A stretch of 64,000 nt of DNA from Lonicera japonica (taxonomy: Eukaryota; Streptophyta; Magnoliopsida; Dipsacales; Caprifoliaceae), in assembly GCA_021464415.1 (NCBI GenBank), contig JAKCWG010000011.1, forward strand, positions 124,001-188,000. Direction: 5' to 3'. Each line of letters begins with the position of its first letter. Position 1 is the stretch's first letter. The position numbers and the translations under genes are program-made. Of this stretch, positions 44,945-56,327 are shown in pieces. The notes under the pieces were generated by a model, which saw only the letters and a list, made by a program, of their open reading frames with translations, made no database searches and had not been told where the DNA came from.

Positions 44945-45298
44945 TCATTTTGTCAGGCGATTTGACGATTCCCGATCTCGGTAGTTTCGGTAATTCTCAT
45001 AACTCCTATTGGCAGCCACCAGATTCCAGTCATCATCATCTTCAAACCCACCATCATAGGATTCATCATCCTCAACCCTTGCTTCTCTAGGTTGGATTCT
45101 CCCTATCCTATGAGCATGAGCATTATTTGATTGCTCGATTTGTGTGTTTTCTATATGGTCTATCTGCCCGTGAACCATCTCCATCTCAGTTCTCAACATC
45201 TTCCTCATCTCCCCCAACAATGCTTGCACCTGTAAGTTCGGCATGGCTGGTTATCGATCCTTCTCCTCTTTTGAGGTCGATTCTTTGCTATTAGACAT
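44945..45298 (-). pseudogene. CRM/Reina-like gypsy gag N-terminus
   Basis: Two start options: ATG 45298 (a stop follows after 15 codons) or ATG 45244. From 45244: a coiled-coil-like stretch (EMRKMLRTEMEMVHGQIDHI), then an Arg/Asp-rich region with REARVEDDESYDGG, FEDDDDW and NYRNYRDRESS. This composition is typical of gypsy gag upstream of the gag domain. The frame is cut at 44945 by Tat LTR sequence. Confidence 0.6.
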
Positions 45299-46336
45299 TG
45301 TTTATAACCTGAAAAATAGAATTAAGGTCCTCACAAGCACTCCCTCACGTGTTTCACTCAAGGCATGATTCACTCAGTTCACTTGTGTATCACTCCATAA
45401 TTACTGGCTTTTACCCTCTAATGATCTCATAGCTTACGCCTCTTTTCGCTCAAATTAATGCTTTATAGGTTCTTATTGAACTACTTAATTGAATATCAGA
45501 ATGTGAATGTACAGTTCACGCGAACAATCAACAAAAAACAAGAATCCTAACTAATACGGTCACAATAAGGTGTAAAAGGACGCGAAATAGGTGCAAAAAT
45601 TCAATCTCGTGAAAACGTGATTTTTGGAATTCTTGGACCCTATAGAATCCAAATCCAAAAAGAAACAACAGCGAATTTAAAAAAAATTTGTATTTTTTTT
45701 TATTATGGGTCTCTCGACTTCTACTTTAAGTTGGTGTAGTCGAAATTTCCAGAATTCGACAATTCGATAGAAATAATAAGCACAATTTAAAACTCAACAA
45801 AAATTAAAGCTTAAGCAGCAAACGAGACTTCTTTATGCACTAGACAGTAGCCAACATATTTGCAATAGCTAGGGTTTATATGATGAATGAAACAATCAAT
45901 CACAACTAGGGTTTATATGCAATTGAAACTAATCGAGATTAACCCTAACTGTACCAAAATTCTTACCCTAGGCAGAAGCAATATGAACTGTGTTACGATA
46001 TCAATCAACTTATGAATGGACAGACTTACAGCTAGGGTTCGCAAACAGAATTGGAAAAATTCGACTTTAAACAATAAAGATTAAAAGAGTAGATTCGTAA
46101 TAGGGTGCAACTTGCTACTTAGTAATCAAGAACAGATTCAGAAAACTAAGCAAGAACAAATTCGGGATAATGGAAATTTCAATTTTTTTTATAGTGATGA
46201 AGAACACAAAGAACGAATGAACACTATTATATGCAATAATAACAAAACAAAAATCACGAAGAACAATAGCACGAAGAATAATTACTAATTAATGGATTGA
46301 TAAAACCTGATAGTAGAACCTGCCTCTGATACCTAC
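45299..46336 (-). other. Leader and primer site of the CRM/Reina-like element
   Basis: Primer site on the - strand, GTAGGTATCAGAGGCA (46336-46321), is initiator-tRNA-Met-like. The leader is AT-rich and near its end has GAAACACGTGAGGGAGTG (about 45360-45340) followed by a splice-acceptor-like TTTTTCAG before the gag ATG. Confidence 0.65.
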
Positions 46337-47037
46337 TGATACGACATAGGGTGATATTGCACGAAACCCGCAAACATAACTAATTGGTTGTGCGAATCTC
46401 GACACAGATACACTCGAAAACCATAGCAAATTAAGAACCTGGACCGTTTCTACAATCAAATTATGGTGGAAAACGAAGACACCATAATCGGGTGCGAAAT
46501 ACCGATTGATAAGTCGGATGAATGCCATGGACAAATCGATAAGTTCAAGTAGTTCGTAAAGAACCAAAGAGGATTAAAATCACCCAATATTATTATGAAT
46601 AATGTCCTAGATAATAAAACAAAACAATGAACTCCCTTTAAATAGGGTGTAGAAAACTTAGGCAACAAGAAACCAATCAAACGAGGAAACCTCAAAACAA
46701 ATCCTAACTAAACAAGGACTAGTCTCTTAAAAGAAATAATAATAATACTAATAATAGTAATAATAACGAAATAATAAATAATAAAAACGTGTGGGCTTGA
46801 CTCCACACTCTTGGGCCGCATACACATGGTCCTCTCACTCAAATTGGGCTTGAATAAGTGTAATCCAGCCTCCACTTTGTGCTCCACGCTTTTTCCCTTC
46901 AGTGGGGTTAATTGTGCCTTCTTCTTGAACCGAAATAGCTTGATTAATCCATTAAGAGCTGCTTTTAATTTCTTAGCCTGCAACCTTCTAATTGGACTTG
47001 TTGGAACTTCAATGGCCTCTGAATCCTTGCCTTCATC
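46337..47037 (-). repeat. 5' LTR of the CRM/Reina-like element
   Basis: 701 bp on the - strand: starts TGATGAAGGCAAGG at 47037 and ends ATGTCGTATCA at 46337, next to the primer site. The first ~140 bp are an open frame encoding SPIRRLQAKKLKAALNGLI, the conserved last residues of many gypsy polyproteins, so pol of this lineage ended inside its 3' LTR. A TATTTAAAGGG box lies near 46645. Confidence 0.75.
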
Positions 47038-47042
47038 AAGAG

Positions 47043-48862
47043 GAGCATGTGGTGGCTTATGCTTCTCGTTAACTCAAGCAACATGAGAAAAACTATCTTA
47101 CTCACGATCTAGAGTTAGCAACAGTTGTCTTTGATCTTAAGATTGGCGTCATTATTTGTATGGTGAGAGATTTGAAGTCTACTCAGACCATAAGAAGCTA
47201 AAGTATATAAAGTCTCAGAAAGATCTGAATCTTAGACAACGCCGGTGGATAGAGTATCTAGAAGATTATGATTTCACCCTACAGTATCATCCGGGCAAGG
47301 CTAAAGTGGTAACCGATGCCTTAAGCCGAAAATATCAGGGGTCTTTAGCTGCGTTACGGTGTCAGGAATGGAAGTTGAGGGAGGAATGCAGCGATATAAC
47401 CTTACAGTGAGTCATAATGAGAACCGAGCTTACCTATATAATATGGTTGCCCAACTGGCAATCCAACGAGTGATAGATGCTCAACGGGTTGATGAATCTT
47501 TTAAGGTAGTACATGATCATTTGGGTATGGAAGCCGAATATGGTGGGTATAAATTGGGGACCAATGGTGGGATTCGAGTTCGGGATAGGTTGGTAGTACC
47601 GAACGATCCAGAACTTAGAAATGAAATTCTAAGTGAAGCACACCACTCTAGATTTTATATTCATCCCGGTGGTACAAAGATGTACCGAGACTTGTGTCGA
47701 AACTTCTGGTGGAGCGGCATGAAAAAAGATGTTGCGAATTTTGTGAGTAGATTTATGACATGTCAACTGGTAAAGGTCGAACACCAAAGGCCTGCAGGGC
47801 AACTTCAACCATTGCCCATTCTCGAGTGGAAATAGGAACACGTCATTATGGACATCTGGGTAATTATGGGTAGATTTACAAAGTCCACTCACTTCCTTCC
47901 TTCCCATCTGGAACAACCAAAATGTGGAGAGTTTGGGAAAACTCTATGTTTGAGAAATAGTCAAGCTTCATGGGGTTCCGGTAACTATAGTGTCAGACTT
48001 CAGTTCTTGGTTTTAGGGGAGTCTTCAAAAGGGTTTGGGACTCAGTTAAACTTTAGTACATCATTTCATCCACAAATTGATGGGCAATCCGAGCAGGCAA
48101 TCCAAATACTCGAAGATATACTGAGGGCAAGTGTCCTCAACTTCCGAGAAAATTGGATAGAGCATCTGCCATTAGTTGAATTTGCTTACAGCAATAGCTT
48201 CTAGGCTAGTATAGGCATGGCACCTTACGAAGCCCTTTACGGTCGTCCATGTAGATCGCCGGTTTGCTGGTATGAAGTCGGAGAAAGAACCTTGTTGGGT
48301 CCAGAGTTAGTAGAGCAAACAACCGAAAAAGATCAAAGCTATTCAACAACACCTCCTTACTGCCCAAAGTTGGCAAAAGAGTTATGCCAACAGGCGTCGT
48401 CGTTCGTTAGAATTTAAAGTTGGCGATCATGTGTTTCTTAAAACCAAACCCTATTTTGGTATTACCTGATTCGGTAGTAAAGGGAAGTTATCTCCTCGAT
48501 ACATCAGGCCATTTGAGATTCTCGAACGTATCGAAAATGTGTCGTATCGCCTAGCCATACCTCCGCAACTATCTAAATATTCATAATGTGTTTCATGTAT
48601 CTATGTTGTGTCGGTACATTTATGATCCCTCCCACATTGTTTAGTGGGAAAACCTTGAGGTGTTAGACAATGGGACTTATGAAACCCATCCTACAAAAAT
48701 CTTAGATCGTCATGATTAAGTGATTCGGAACAAGGTTATCCTTTTAGTGATGATTTTGTGGTTGCACCACGGAGCTGAGGAGGTAACATAGGAATTAGAG
48801 ATTGAAATTCGTAGTAAATATCTTGAGTTGTTTACTTAGGATGAAATTTTATTTAGTGGGAA
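47043..48862 (+). pseudogene. Tekay-like RNase H and integrase
   Basis: Resumes the pol begun at 42191, with about 70 residues between RT and RNase H missing. VVAYASR-stop-LK, THDLELATVVF, a 1-base deletion near 47147, then [17 protein letters not shown] and [24 protein letters not shown]. Integrase zinc region: AHHSRFYIHPGGTKMYRDL and CQLVK, with one Cys of the HHCC lost. The core has lost the first catalytic Asp region but keeps FHPQIDGQSEQAIQILEDIL, FAYSNSF and GMAPYEALYGRPCRSPVCW. The C-terminal part (48421-48862) is readable only across several frames and ends in YLELFT. Not functional. Confidence 0.9.
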
Positions 48863-48866
48863 AGAT

Positions 48867-49311
48867 TTTAATACTCTGTATTTATTGTAATGTTAATTAT
48901 GCCACATTGGATTAATTTTGTGTGGAAATTATAATTTTAGAAAATTATCTGTTCATAATTTGGAGAAAATCTTCATCCATAAATTGTAGGTCTCTGAATT
49001 ACCTTTCCATGGACAAAAAAATCATCTCAATCGGAGTTCCGAACGAGAAGTTATAGCCAAAATAAAAATAAGGCATCATGGTAGAAATTTGGCATGCGGA
49101 CCGATATGAGGATTTGGCATACCGATCTGGCGTTTAAGTTTTGGGAAAATGATTCACTGCAGATCGGTATGGGAATTTGGCATACCGGTCCGACGTTTAA
49201 AAATCTAAAAATTTTGGGGCTGCGAACCGGTCTCCAATCTTGGCATACTAGTCTGCCAGCATGAACAGTGCACCGACTTAGTTGGTTTAAGTTCGTTTCA
49301 TCTCTTTTCTT
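48867..49311 (+). repeat. 3' LTR of the Tekay-like element, truncated
   Basis: Starts TTTAATACTCTGTATTTATTG, matching 38161 onward (TG changed to TT), preceded by a decayed polypurine stretch. It includes the palindromic GGACCGATAT/ATACCGATC and GATCGGTAT/ATACCGGTC units (49098-49260). Homology breaks at about 49311 after CATCTCTTTTCTTT. Confidence 0.75.
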
Positions 49312-49648
49312 TGTAAGTCGTCAACTGTCTAAAACCTGCGGTGATTAGTTCGAAAATCTAGACAATTGTTAAGACAATTAGTATGACAATGGTCAAATGA
49401 TATGATAATGTTGGACGGTGGTCCAGTTGATAATTAACTGTTGGTATTCACTCGAGACAAAGAGGCCATGTTATGATCTCGATGCTCATATCTCTTAGGG
49501 ACGGTCGAGCCCATGTTATGATCTCAATGCTCATATCTCTTGGGGGTGGTCGAGCCCATGTTATGATCTTGATACTTATATCTCCTAGGGGCGGTCAAGC
49601 CCATGTTATGATCTTGATATTCATTCTCTTGGGGGCGATGAGGGGCAC

Positions 49649-49720
<72 letters not shown>

Positions 49721-50242
49721 GACTATGATTCGGCTCAGCTTCGGCAATTCTCTTGGAGAGATGATGAGACGGTGTCATCATTATTATTATTATTCTCTGG
49801 CAATGTGGCCCATATTCTGTTATGGTGACGTGGCTTAACGGTTGACACCAGGGAGGTAACCTGCATATGCATAAGCATGCATTGTTTCATGGAATCATGG
49901 TTTTCACTTGGATTAATGGTTAAGGAGTAGACTATCATCAAATTGTATTATTTTATAAGACGACGGTTTCAAAACGAATCATTGGATAAAGTATGATTTG
50001 TTATTAATTGGAAATTATGTTTTGAACGTATTATCCTTCCCCCTACTGAGCTGTGAGTTCACCCCGTTTTTCTAAAATAATACAGGTACCAGGAGTTGAA
50101 CGTGGATAAAAAGGTTACGGGAATGGGGGCGAAGTAGATGGCTCTGATATGATAATCATTTTTGTGTTGTATATATATTTACAGGAGGCCATGGCTAGCC
50201 CGGAATATTATCTACTGACTTGCACATGTTTAATTTGGTTTT
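49312..50242 (+). repeat. LTR fragment of the TGTAACACCCCCGCC subfamily
   Basis: Bases 50040-50110 (CTGAGCTGTGAGTTCACCCC, ACAGGTACC) match the reverse complement of 22110-22150. Bases 49465-49640 hold four copies of a ~58-bp unit with GCTCATATCTCTTGGGG and GGTCGAGCCCATGTTATGATC. A TTA microsatellite follows. Confidence 0.6.
49648..49720. repeat. TTA/ATT microsatellite
   Basis: About 24 uninterrupted units. Long Ile or Asn runs in frames here come from this repeat. Confidence 0.97.
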
Positions 50243-50400
50243 CACTACAAGAAATAATGTCATTTGAGTCACTTTTAAATTAGAAGGTATGTCACTTATT
50301 AATTTTATGACTTAATTAATTATAGTTAATATATTTTAAGTCACTTTTATAAAATATTATAGGTGACAACCTGTTACTTAAATTATATCAATTGACCATC
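50243..50400 (+). mobile_element. Left end of a CACTA (En/Spm-like) transposon
   Basis: CACTACAAGAAATAATG is the classic CACTA terminal motif. It is followed by subterminal repeats of GAGTCACTTTTAAATTA, TAAGTCACTTTTATAAAA and GTCACTTATTAA. The preceding bases TTT (50240-50242) could be the 3-bp duplication. No right end (TTCTTGTAGTG) is found downstream, so this is truncated or was overrun by later insertions. Confidence 0.65.
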
Positions 50401-52284
50401 CTGCTTTTTTCATATCTTGACTTTCTAGACCCACCATCTCTTCTCTGCAATTATCTTGTCGGCGCCGATCTCCTTACCATCATTGTCGAGCCGATCATCT
50501 CGCCTTTGCCATCACATCTCACTATACGATCATCCCTTTACTCCTCTCCCTCATCGTCACTCTTCTAGTAAATCTGAGTTCTATCGTAATTTGCTCGCCT
50601 ACTCCGATTCAGGCCAGATTCTGCCGGCTCTAAGGTGTTCTAAGCCAAAAACTCACTCTAATCACTTTAGATTAATCACTTTTCGATTCTTGTCAAAGGT
50701 ACTTTGATCACTTCTCAAACCCTAATTTATTTGTTATATTTGTTGATTTGGGCATTATCCTGACACATACACAGTTATATGGCTTAGATTTTCATAAATT
50801 TCAATAAGTTAGCTCACATACATACAATGTTATCCTCCTTGAACAACACTCACAAAGGGAAAGTGCATGTTCAAGTAAAAATTGCCTAATTGGTGCTATA
50901 TTTTTCTGAAATTTATATTTGATATATGCCTTCAACATTTTTGCACTACAAGTGTTTGTCTTTTTAACAATGTCAGCTGAGTGTGTGTTATAGTGGTGTT
51001 AATCATGAAGAGAAATTTTAATTTATCTCTATTAACAAGAGTGCATTGATTAAAAGCCTAATATATACACTAATTCAGTTTTCTTGCGAGCACAAAATCG
51101 AATTAGATTTGGCATTAGTGGTGTTCTGCTTCTCAATGTGTATATGTGTTTTTTCATATCACTCTTCTTATATCATTTGTGACATGGCATTTTTTTATCC
51201 GAAAGAAATTGGTCAAGACCTGTAAGGATTCAAATGTGGCATTGCACATCTTTTCTGTAAGTGACCTTAACTGCATTTCCTTACCTATGAATCTTCTTCA
51301 TTTTTGTAATTTCTTTTGATTTGAATTAACAGTGCATCATACAAGTGCTTCACTCACTATAAATGAAAACTGTGACTCTGATGTTCTTGATGATACATAG
51401 ACATATCTTAACAATGTTGTCCTAGAGGTTTGCTTCTCACTTTTATATGGCAGGTATATATATATGTATTTTATATTTTTACATTGGACCTTACTCTCTT
51501 CCCGACTGCATGCTCGCTAGGGAGATCTGCACCGTTGAAGCATACTATAAAAGGTTAGTGTATAAATTATCTTCGATCAATGCAAGGATGTGATTGAATG
51601 TTCTGTTGATAACTTTAGCTTGCTTTTTACTTGTATTCAATTTTATCCCAAAATCCAATTATTTCAATCGATGTGATAGGTAGACCCATTAAACTGGGAT
51701 GAATTATTGGAAGGGTCTCTTATGATGAATAGTGAAAACTATTAATTTATAGTAGCAATGAGAAGCTAAGCCTGCAATTATAAATAGAACAAGAGATATC
51801 ATTTTGCGGTTATTACTGTAATTTTTTATGGTTGTTAATAGCGGACAAACAAATTATGTTTTGTGTTTCTTGTATTTTTAATCAACAATTTAACATACAT
51901 ACCCATGTAGTAGTCTCTGTCAATAATTTCTCATATTAATGTAATTTATTTATGATCGTTGCTAATAGTGGATAAACACACTGTGATTTATACATATAAA
52001 TGTCTATATTACAAGAGAGTCACAGATAGACACTTTGAGAATTAATTATGTTTAGCTTGGAACATTATGTGAATGTTTGTTAGATATTTTAAACTTGCAT
52101 TTCAATTGCTTGACACTCTTCAAGTACCAGAGAAGTTGCTTTAGAATCATACTTAGAAGGCCATGTGTGTGGAAGAATCCACCCATCGTTCATTTTTAGG
52201 AAAACCGAATATTAACCAATCCTCGATTTGCTGATTGCTCTGGTCATAGACATTTCCATGTAAATTTTGAGGACGAAATTTCTT
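50401..52284. other. Region after the CACTA end, no gene established
   Basis: A pyrimidine-rich piece with a short frame (50456-50707, Ser/Leu/His-rich) resembles 5' exons of transposon genes, but no transposase motif is seen. 50710-52280 is AT-rich without recognised domains. Confidence 0.45.
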
Positions 52285-52297
52285 AAAGAGGGGAGAT
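52285..52297 (+). promoter_or_regulatory. Polypurine tract of a Tekay-like element
   Basis: AAAGAGGGGAGAT immediately before the LTR start at 52298, preceded by TTTTGAGGACGAAATTTC, the typical end of Tekay internal regions. Confidence 0.75.
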
Positions 52298-54839
52298 TGT
52301 AATACCCCGTTCCTTTATTTTCAAGCGAATCTTTCTCTTAAGCCGGTTAAGGCTAGATCTCCTTTAAGGAGTGAACATTGGGTTTTCGAACCCCTCGTAT
52401 TCAACCTGACACTTGTATAATGTCATATTAGGTATATCAAGTTTGTGGGAATAATTATTTTGTTGTTCGAGTAGCCTGAATCGAAAACGGGAAGTTAATC
52501 GCGTATTTTCAACTTTTCAAAAAAGTTGATTTTTGGCCAACTTTGAGAGGCCATAACTTCTTCATCCGATGACCAAATGACTCCCTATTTGTGGCGAAGA
52601 CTTCATTTCATTCCCCTCTAAAACTTTTGTGTTTTGATTGAAATTCATTTAATGCTCCACATTGATCAAAACAGAGCGCGAAGTAGGCCAATCGCTAAAA
52701 TCTAATCGTATTGTAACTCGGTGGCAGACTGTTGTGTTCTACGAATTTTTAGGATTACTCCATCCATAATTTGGAAAAACTTCCTCTTATGAAGTTGTAG
52801 ATCATTGAATTTGCTTTATGTGGACATAAAGATCACCTCAATCGGAGTCCCGAGCAAAACGTTATGGTAAAATTATGACTAGTGCTCTGGGTCCACTTGT
52901 GCAGCAAATGCTCGATCGATCGAACTATAAGCTGGATCGATCCAACTCCACCAGCCACAAATTTTTACTCTATTTTCACCTTTTACACACATCAACACTC
53001 ACCATTCAACCATTATACACCCAAGAGAGAAAGAGGGGCTTCATAGCATGTTTGGTGGTGGATTTTAACGGGTTTTAAGAGATTGCTTCAAATAATTCAA
53101 GAATCAAGGAGCTGATCCAACAAATTTCATATCCTCCTTCATCATCTTCTTCCTTGAACTCCATTGGAGCTTGGTGGAGCTTCTAGGGCTTGGTGTTCTT
53201 GAGGAGAGAGCTCAAGCTAGCCTTCAAATCCGCACTTCTAGCTACAGAGAGGTGGGAATATAGTACTAAAACCTATTTTTAAACTTCTTATTAATACCCC
53301 ATGATTTCACCTCTTGTTCTTGAAAAAACCCTAACTATTCTAAATGGGTCCATGTGTGAACGATTGGGTTTTGTTAGTTTCATCAAATTGATGGTTCATA
53401 CACAATGATTTGGACTTATATATTTCTTATACACAAAAACCCACTTGGACTACATGTTTTACTTGATAACTCTTAACATATGACTTAAAATATATCTTTG
53501 TTGGTCCATGTGGTAGGATTCCATCTTGATATTCATGATAGTGATTAATTATGCTTATTAGAAATGCTTTTACTATAAATCCCCATATTGGCCAGTTATG
53601 AAAATAAAATGCATATGAAAGTCGAGATGCTTTTATAGATGGGTTTCTAATAGTCTATATATGGAACAAAACACACATTTCAACAAAGAATGGAAGCTAT
53701 TTACTTGATTATCATAAAACCCACTTAGAACCCTTATTTGCTAGTAAATTTTACTATATTGTTAAAAGTTAACTTCAAGGGTTCAAGTTGTGGATTCTAA
53801 ATTATAGAATGCTTGTATATGGATGTTGATACTAGTATAAATGGTTAGAACAAGATTTCCCATGTTGATTATATGATTGAGGTTTTACGCGATTAACAAA
53901 GCTCTGTATATGGCACAGTTACTACTTAAATGAGCAGATTAATACGTTGTTGAGATCATATGTTGGCACTAGTCCATGATGGCCCCAGGTTGGTCTCTAA
54001 AGATTGAGACGTTAAGTTGGGACAGAGCGCCCCTGGGTGTAAGACCCGAAACCGTGCACGGAAACTAATGGCAGGCCCTGTTACCGCGTGGGTGAAAGGC
54101 CACAAAATGTAGACCTGGTTGACGCTTGGATAGTTACGGGAAATTACGAGATTTCAGCTCGAGATTTATAATGTGAGATGAATGTACGATTAATTGTGCC
54201 ATTGGTTTTACTTAGTATCAGTTATACATTATCCCCGGATTTTAAAAAGTATTTTAATAACACGCAAATGGGTTTTCTACAACTATTAGATATATGATTG
54301 AATGGTTTATTTTAAGCTGCTACAAAGGATTTATGAATCTTATTGTCACATTAAATTTACTATATGATTCCCACTGAGTCAGTTTGACTCACCCCACCTA
54401 TTTTCCAAATAGTTCTTTCCAGGAAAGGGAAGAGAGGGGACGCTACATCTTAGATTGCCTCAATACCATTGTTTGGTAGTAAGGTCCTTTATAATAAAAG
54501 GACCACCGTACATGTAGTATTGTCATCAGTGTATGTGTTATTTAAGTATAATAACTAATGTACTACTCTCATTCTAGAGATTGTTTATATTGTATGCATT
54601 GTGGAGATTGGAAATTTTGTACTTGGGACCTCGTTAGAGGTTTAGCTATTGAACCGTATTATTTATCGTTCTTTTGTGGATAGGTTTTGTGAAATGGAAA
54701 ATGTTCTTATTATTTAGATAGTGGATTTTTACATTTTTACACAAAGATTATGTCTAGTTAACCCGCCGTCGGCGTACGGCACCCGTGACAAACTGGGTCC
54801 CGGAGGAGAGATCCTCTTAACGGGATTCGGGGCGTTACA
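52298..54839 (+). repeat. Complete Tekay-like LTR (+ orientation)
   Basis: 2542 bp, TGTAATACCCCGTTCC to GATTCGGGGCGTTACA. Conserved segments: GGCCATAACTTCTTCATCC, CCATAATTTGG, then palindromes TCGATCGATCGA (52912-52923) and GGATCGATCC (52934-52943), leader ACCCAAGAGAGAAAGAG (53018), GAGGTGGGAATA (53249) and the GTGCACGGAAAC block (54053). As a 3' LTR it keeps only the polypurine end of its element; no partner LTR of this subtype is in the window. Confidence 0.85.
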
Positions 54840-54907
54840 TAAAACTTGATCCGTTTGACAAACCAGTTTTATAAAATTTCGGCATGAAGAGTTCGTTTGA
54901 ACAACAA
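54840..54907 (-). repeat. Small Tekay-like LTR fragment
   Basis: TAAAACTTGATCCGTTTG through GAGTTCGTTTGAACAACAAT matches 60424-60500 inside another - oriented LTR. It joins a + oriented LTR end (54839) to the non-autonomous LTR (54908), so a rearrangement point lies here. Confidence 0.65.
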
Positions 54908-55542
54908 TCCAGCCTAGCCCACCTTAGCCAAGAAATTAGAAAAGGTGTTTACATTCAGCGTGGGCACGCAGAAGTTGTTATCTAGCGTGTTCTTATGAGC
55001 GATTGGTGGAATAATTTAATTAGTTTTATTTATTTATTTTATATTTCTTAAAGCCCAAGGATTATTATTATTTAGAGTTATTGTCATTTTAGGGAATGTA
55101 TTGGGCTTATTATATAGTGTTTATTAGTTTCCTTATTGCATTAGGAATATTTTAGTAGTTATTATTTTCCTTTTTTATGTAGGAATAAGTTTCCTTTTTG
55201 AATTAGAATTCTAGTTTTGTTTCTCCTATTTAAAGGAGATGGATTCATTGTATTAAATAGAAGTTTTGATGATTACTAATATTAAGAGTTTCTTTTTGTG
55301 TTTTCTAAGAATGTGTTGAACATGTTGAATTGAATTAATTCAATTGTTCTTAACTTATTAATCAATTCTCCACCAGTTGATTGTGGCGTCTTCAATCATA
55401 CCAAGGTTCACGCTTCTTGAAGCGTTGGTTTGAGGTTTCCGCCTTCCATCTTTCGACGTATTCCAAGGTTCTTGCTACGTTCATAGTTCAAGGGTTGAGG
55501 ATCCATTAGCCTAACTAGGAAAGACGATCTGGGTTCGCGTCA
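54908..55542 (+). repeat. 5' LTR of a second non-autonomous family member
   Basis: From AGCCTAGCCCACC it aligns with 4405-4993, ending TGGGTTCGCGTCA. The first few bases are missing. Differences are far more numerous than between the two LTRs of the 4397 element, so it is an older copy. Confidence 0.85.
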
Positions 55543-56327
55543 TTAGTATCGGAGCAAACTTTTCTATCTAGGTTTTCTATCTTTTAATTCTTGTGTTTTT
55601 AATTCCAAATCCATAATCTTGGATCTTGTGATTTGTTGATTCCATATCTTTGTGTTAGGTTTCATAAAAAAAGAGTAAAGATTAGATTTTTTTTTCTTTT
55701 CCGAATCCCGCTGGGCTGTCGAAATGTTGCAAAAAAAAAAAAGAAAAAAAAAACATAATTCTTAAATTGCAAGAAAACCCTAGAAAAATTTGTTATTTGT
55801 TTAAGGTGAGTTGTTTAGAATTAAAATACATAAAAGTTCAATCATTGAATCAAAAACCCTAGGTTTCTTTATGTTTCATCTAATGGGGTTTTGATTGTTA
55901 TGGAAGTTTGCGCTATTGTTGAAATTGAGGATTCAAGTTGAACCCTAGAACATTCCAAATAATATTCAATCGTTTGGGTTTATTAATCATTATTGCATCT
56001 TTATTATATTTGGGATTCTTATTTTGTGCTTTGCTCCATATAAGTCTATTTTGGTTGGGAAATCCAGAAAGCCATAGGAATTTTATTTGCGTTAATTAGA
56101 GATTTGTTTGTTACCCATCGTTTGGAAATATGCTTACAATTATTCTAGTAAATCTAGTAAAATCGTTTGGCTCTTAAATTTGCTAGAAATTGGTTTCTTT
56201 AAATCCTTGGTATTTTGCTTTTTTGAACACGTCCAATTTAACTGTGGATGTGCGATTGGTTGTTGAGAACTTGATAATCATATTATTCAACTTGTTTTGG
56301 AGTTCCAAAGAGAAAATTGTGAGTATA
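55543..56327 (+). mobile_element. Internal leader of the second non-autonomous copy
   Basis: Primer site TTAGTATCGGAGC, then leader sequence matching 4994-5828 up to GAGTATA. After the solo LTR it continues at 59917-59965 (ATCAATATTTTGAGTGACAA), then homology is lost. The ORF and 3' LTR are absent. Confidence 0.8.

Noticed and set aside
49473..49838. Open frames with long Ile or Asn runs
   Set aside because: They are produced by the TTA microsatellite and the 58-bp repeat units next to it.
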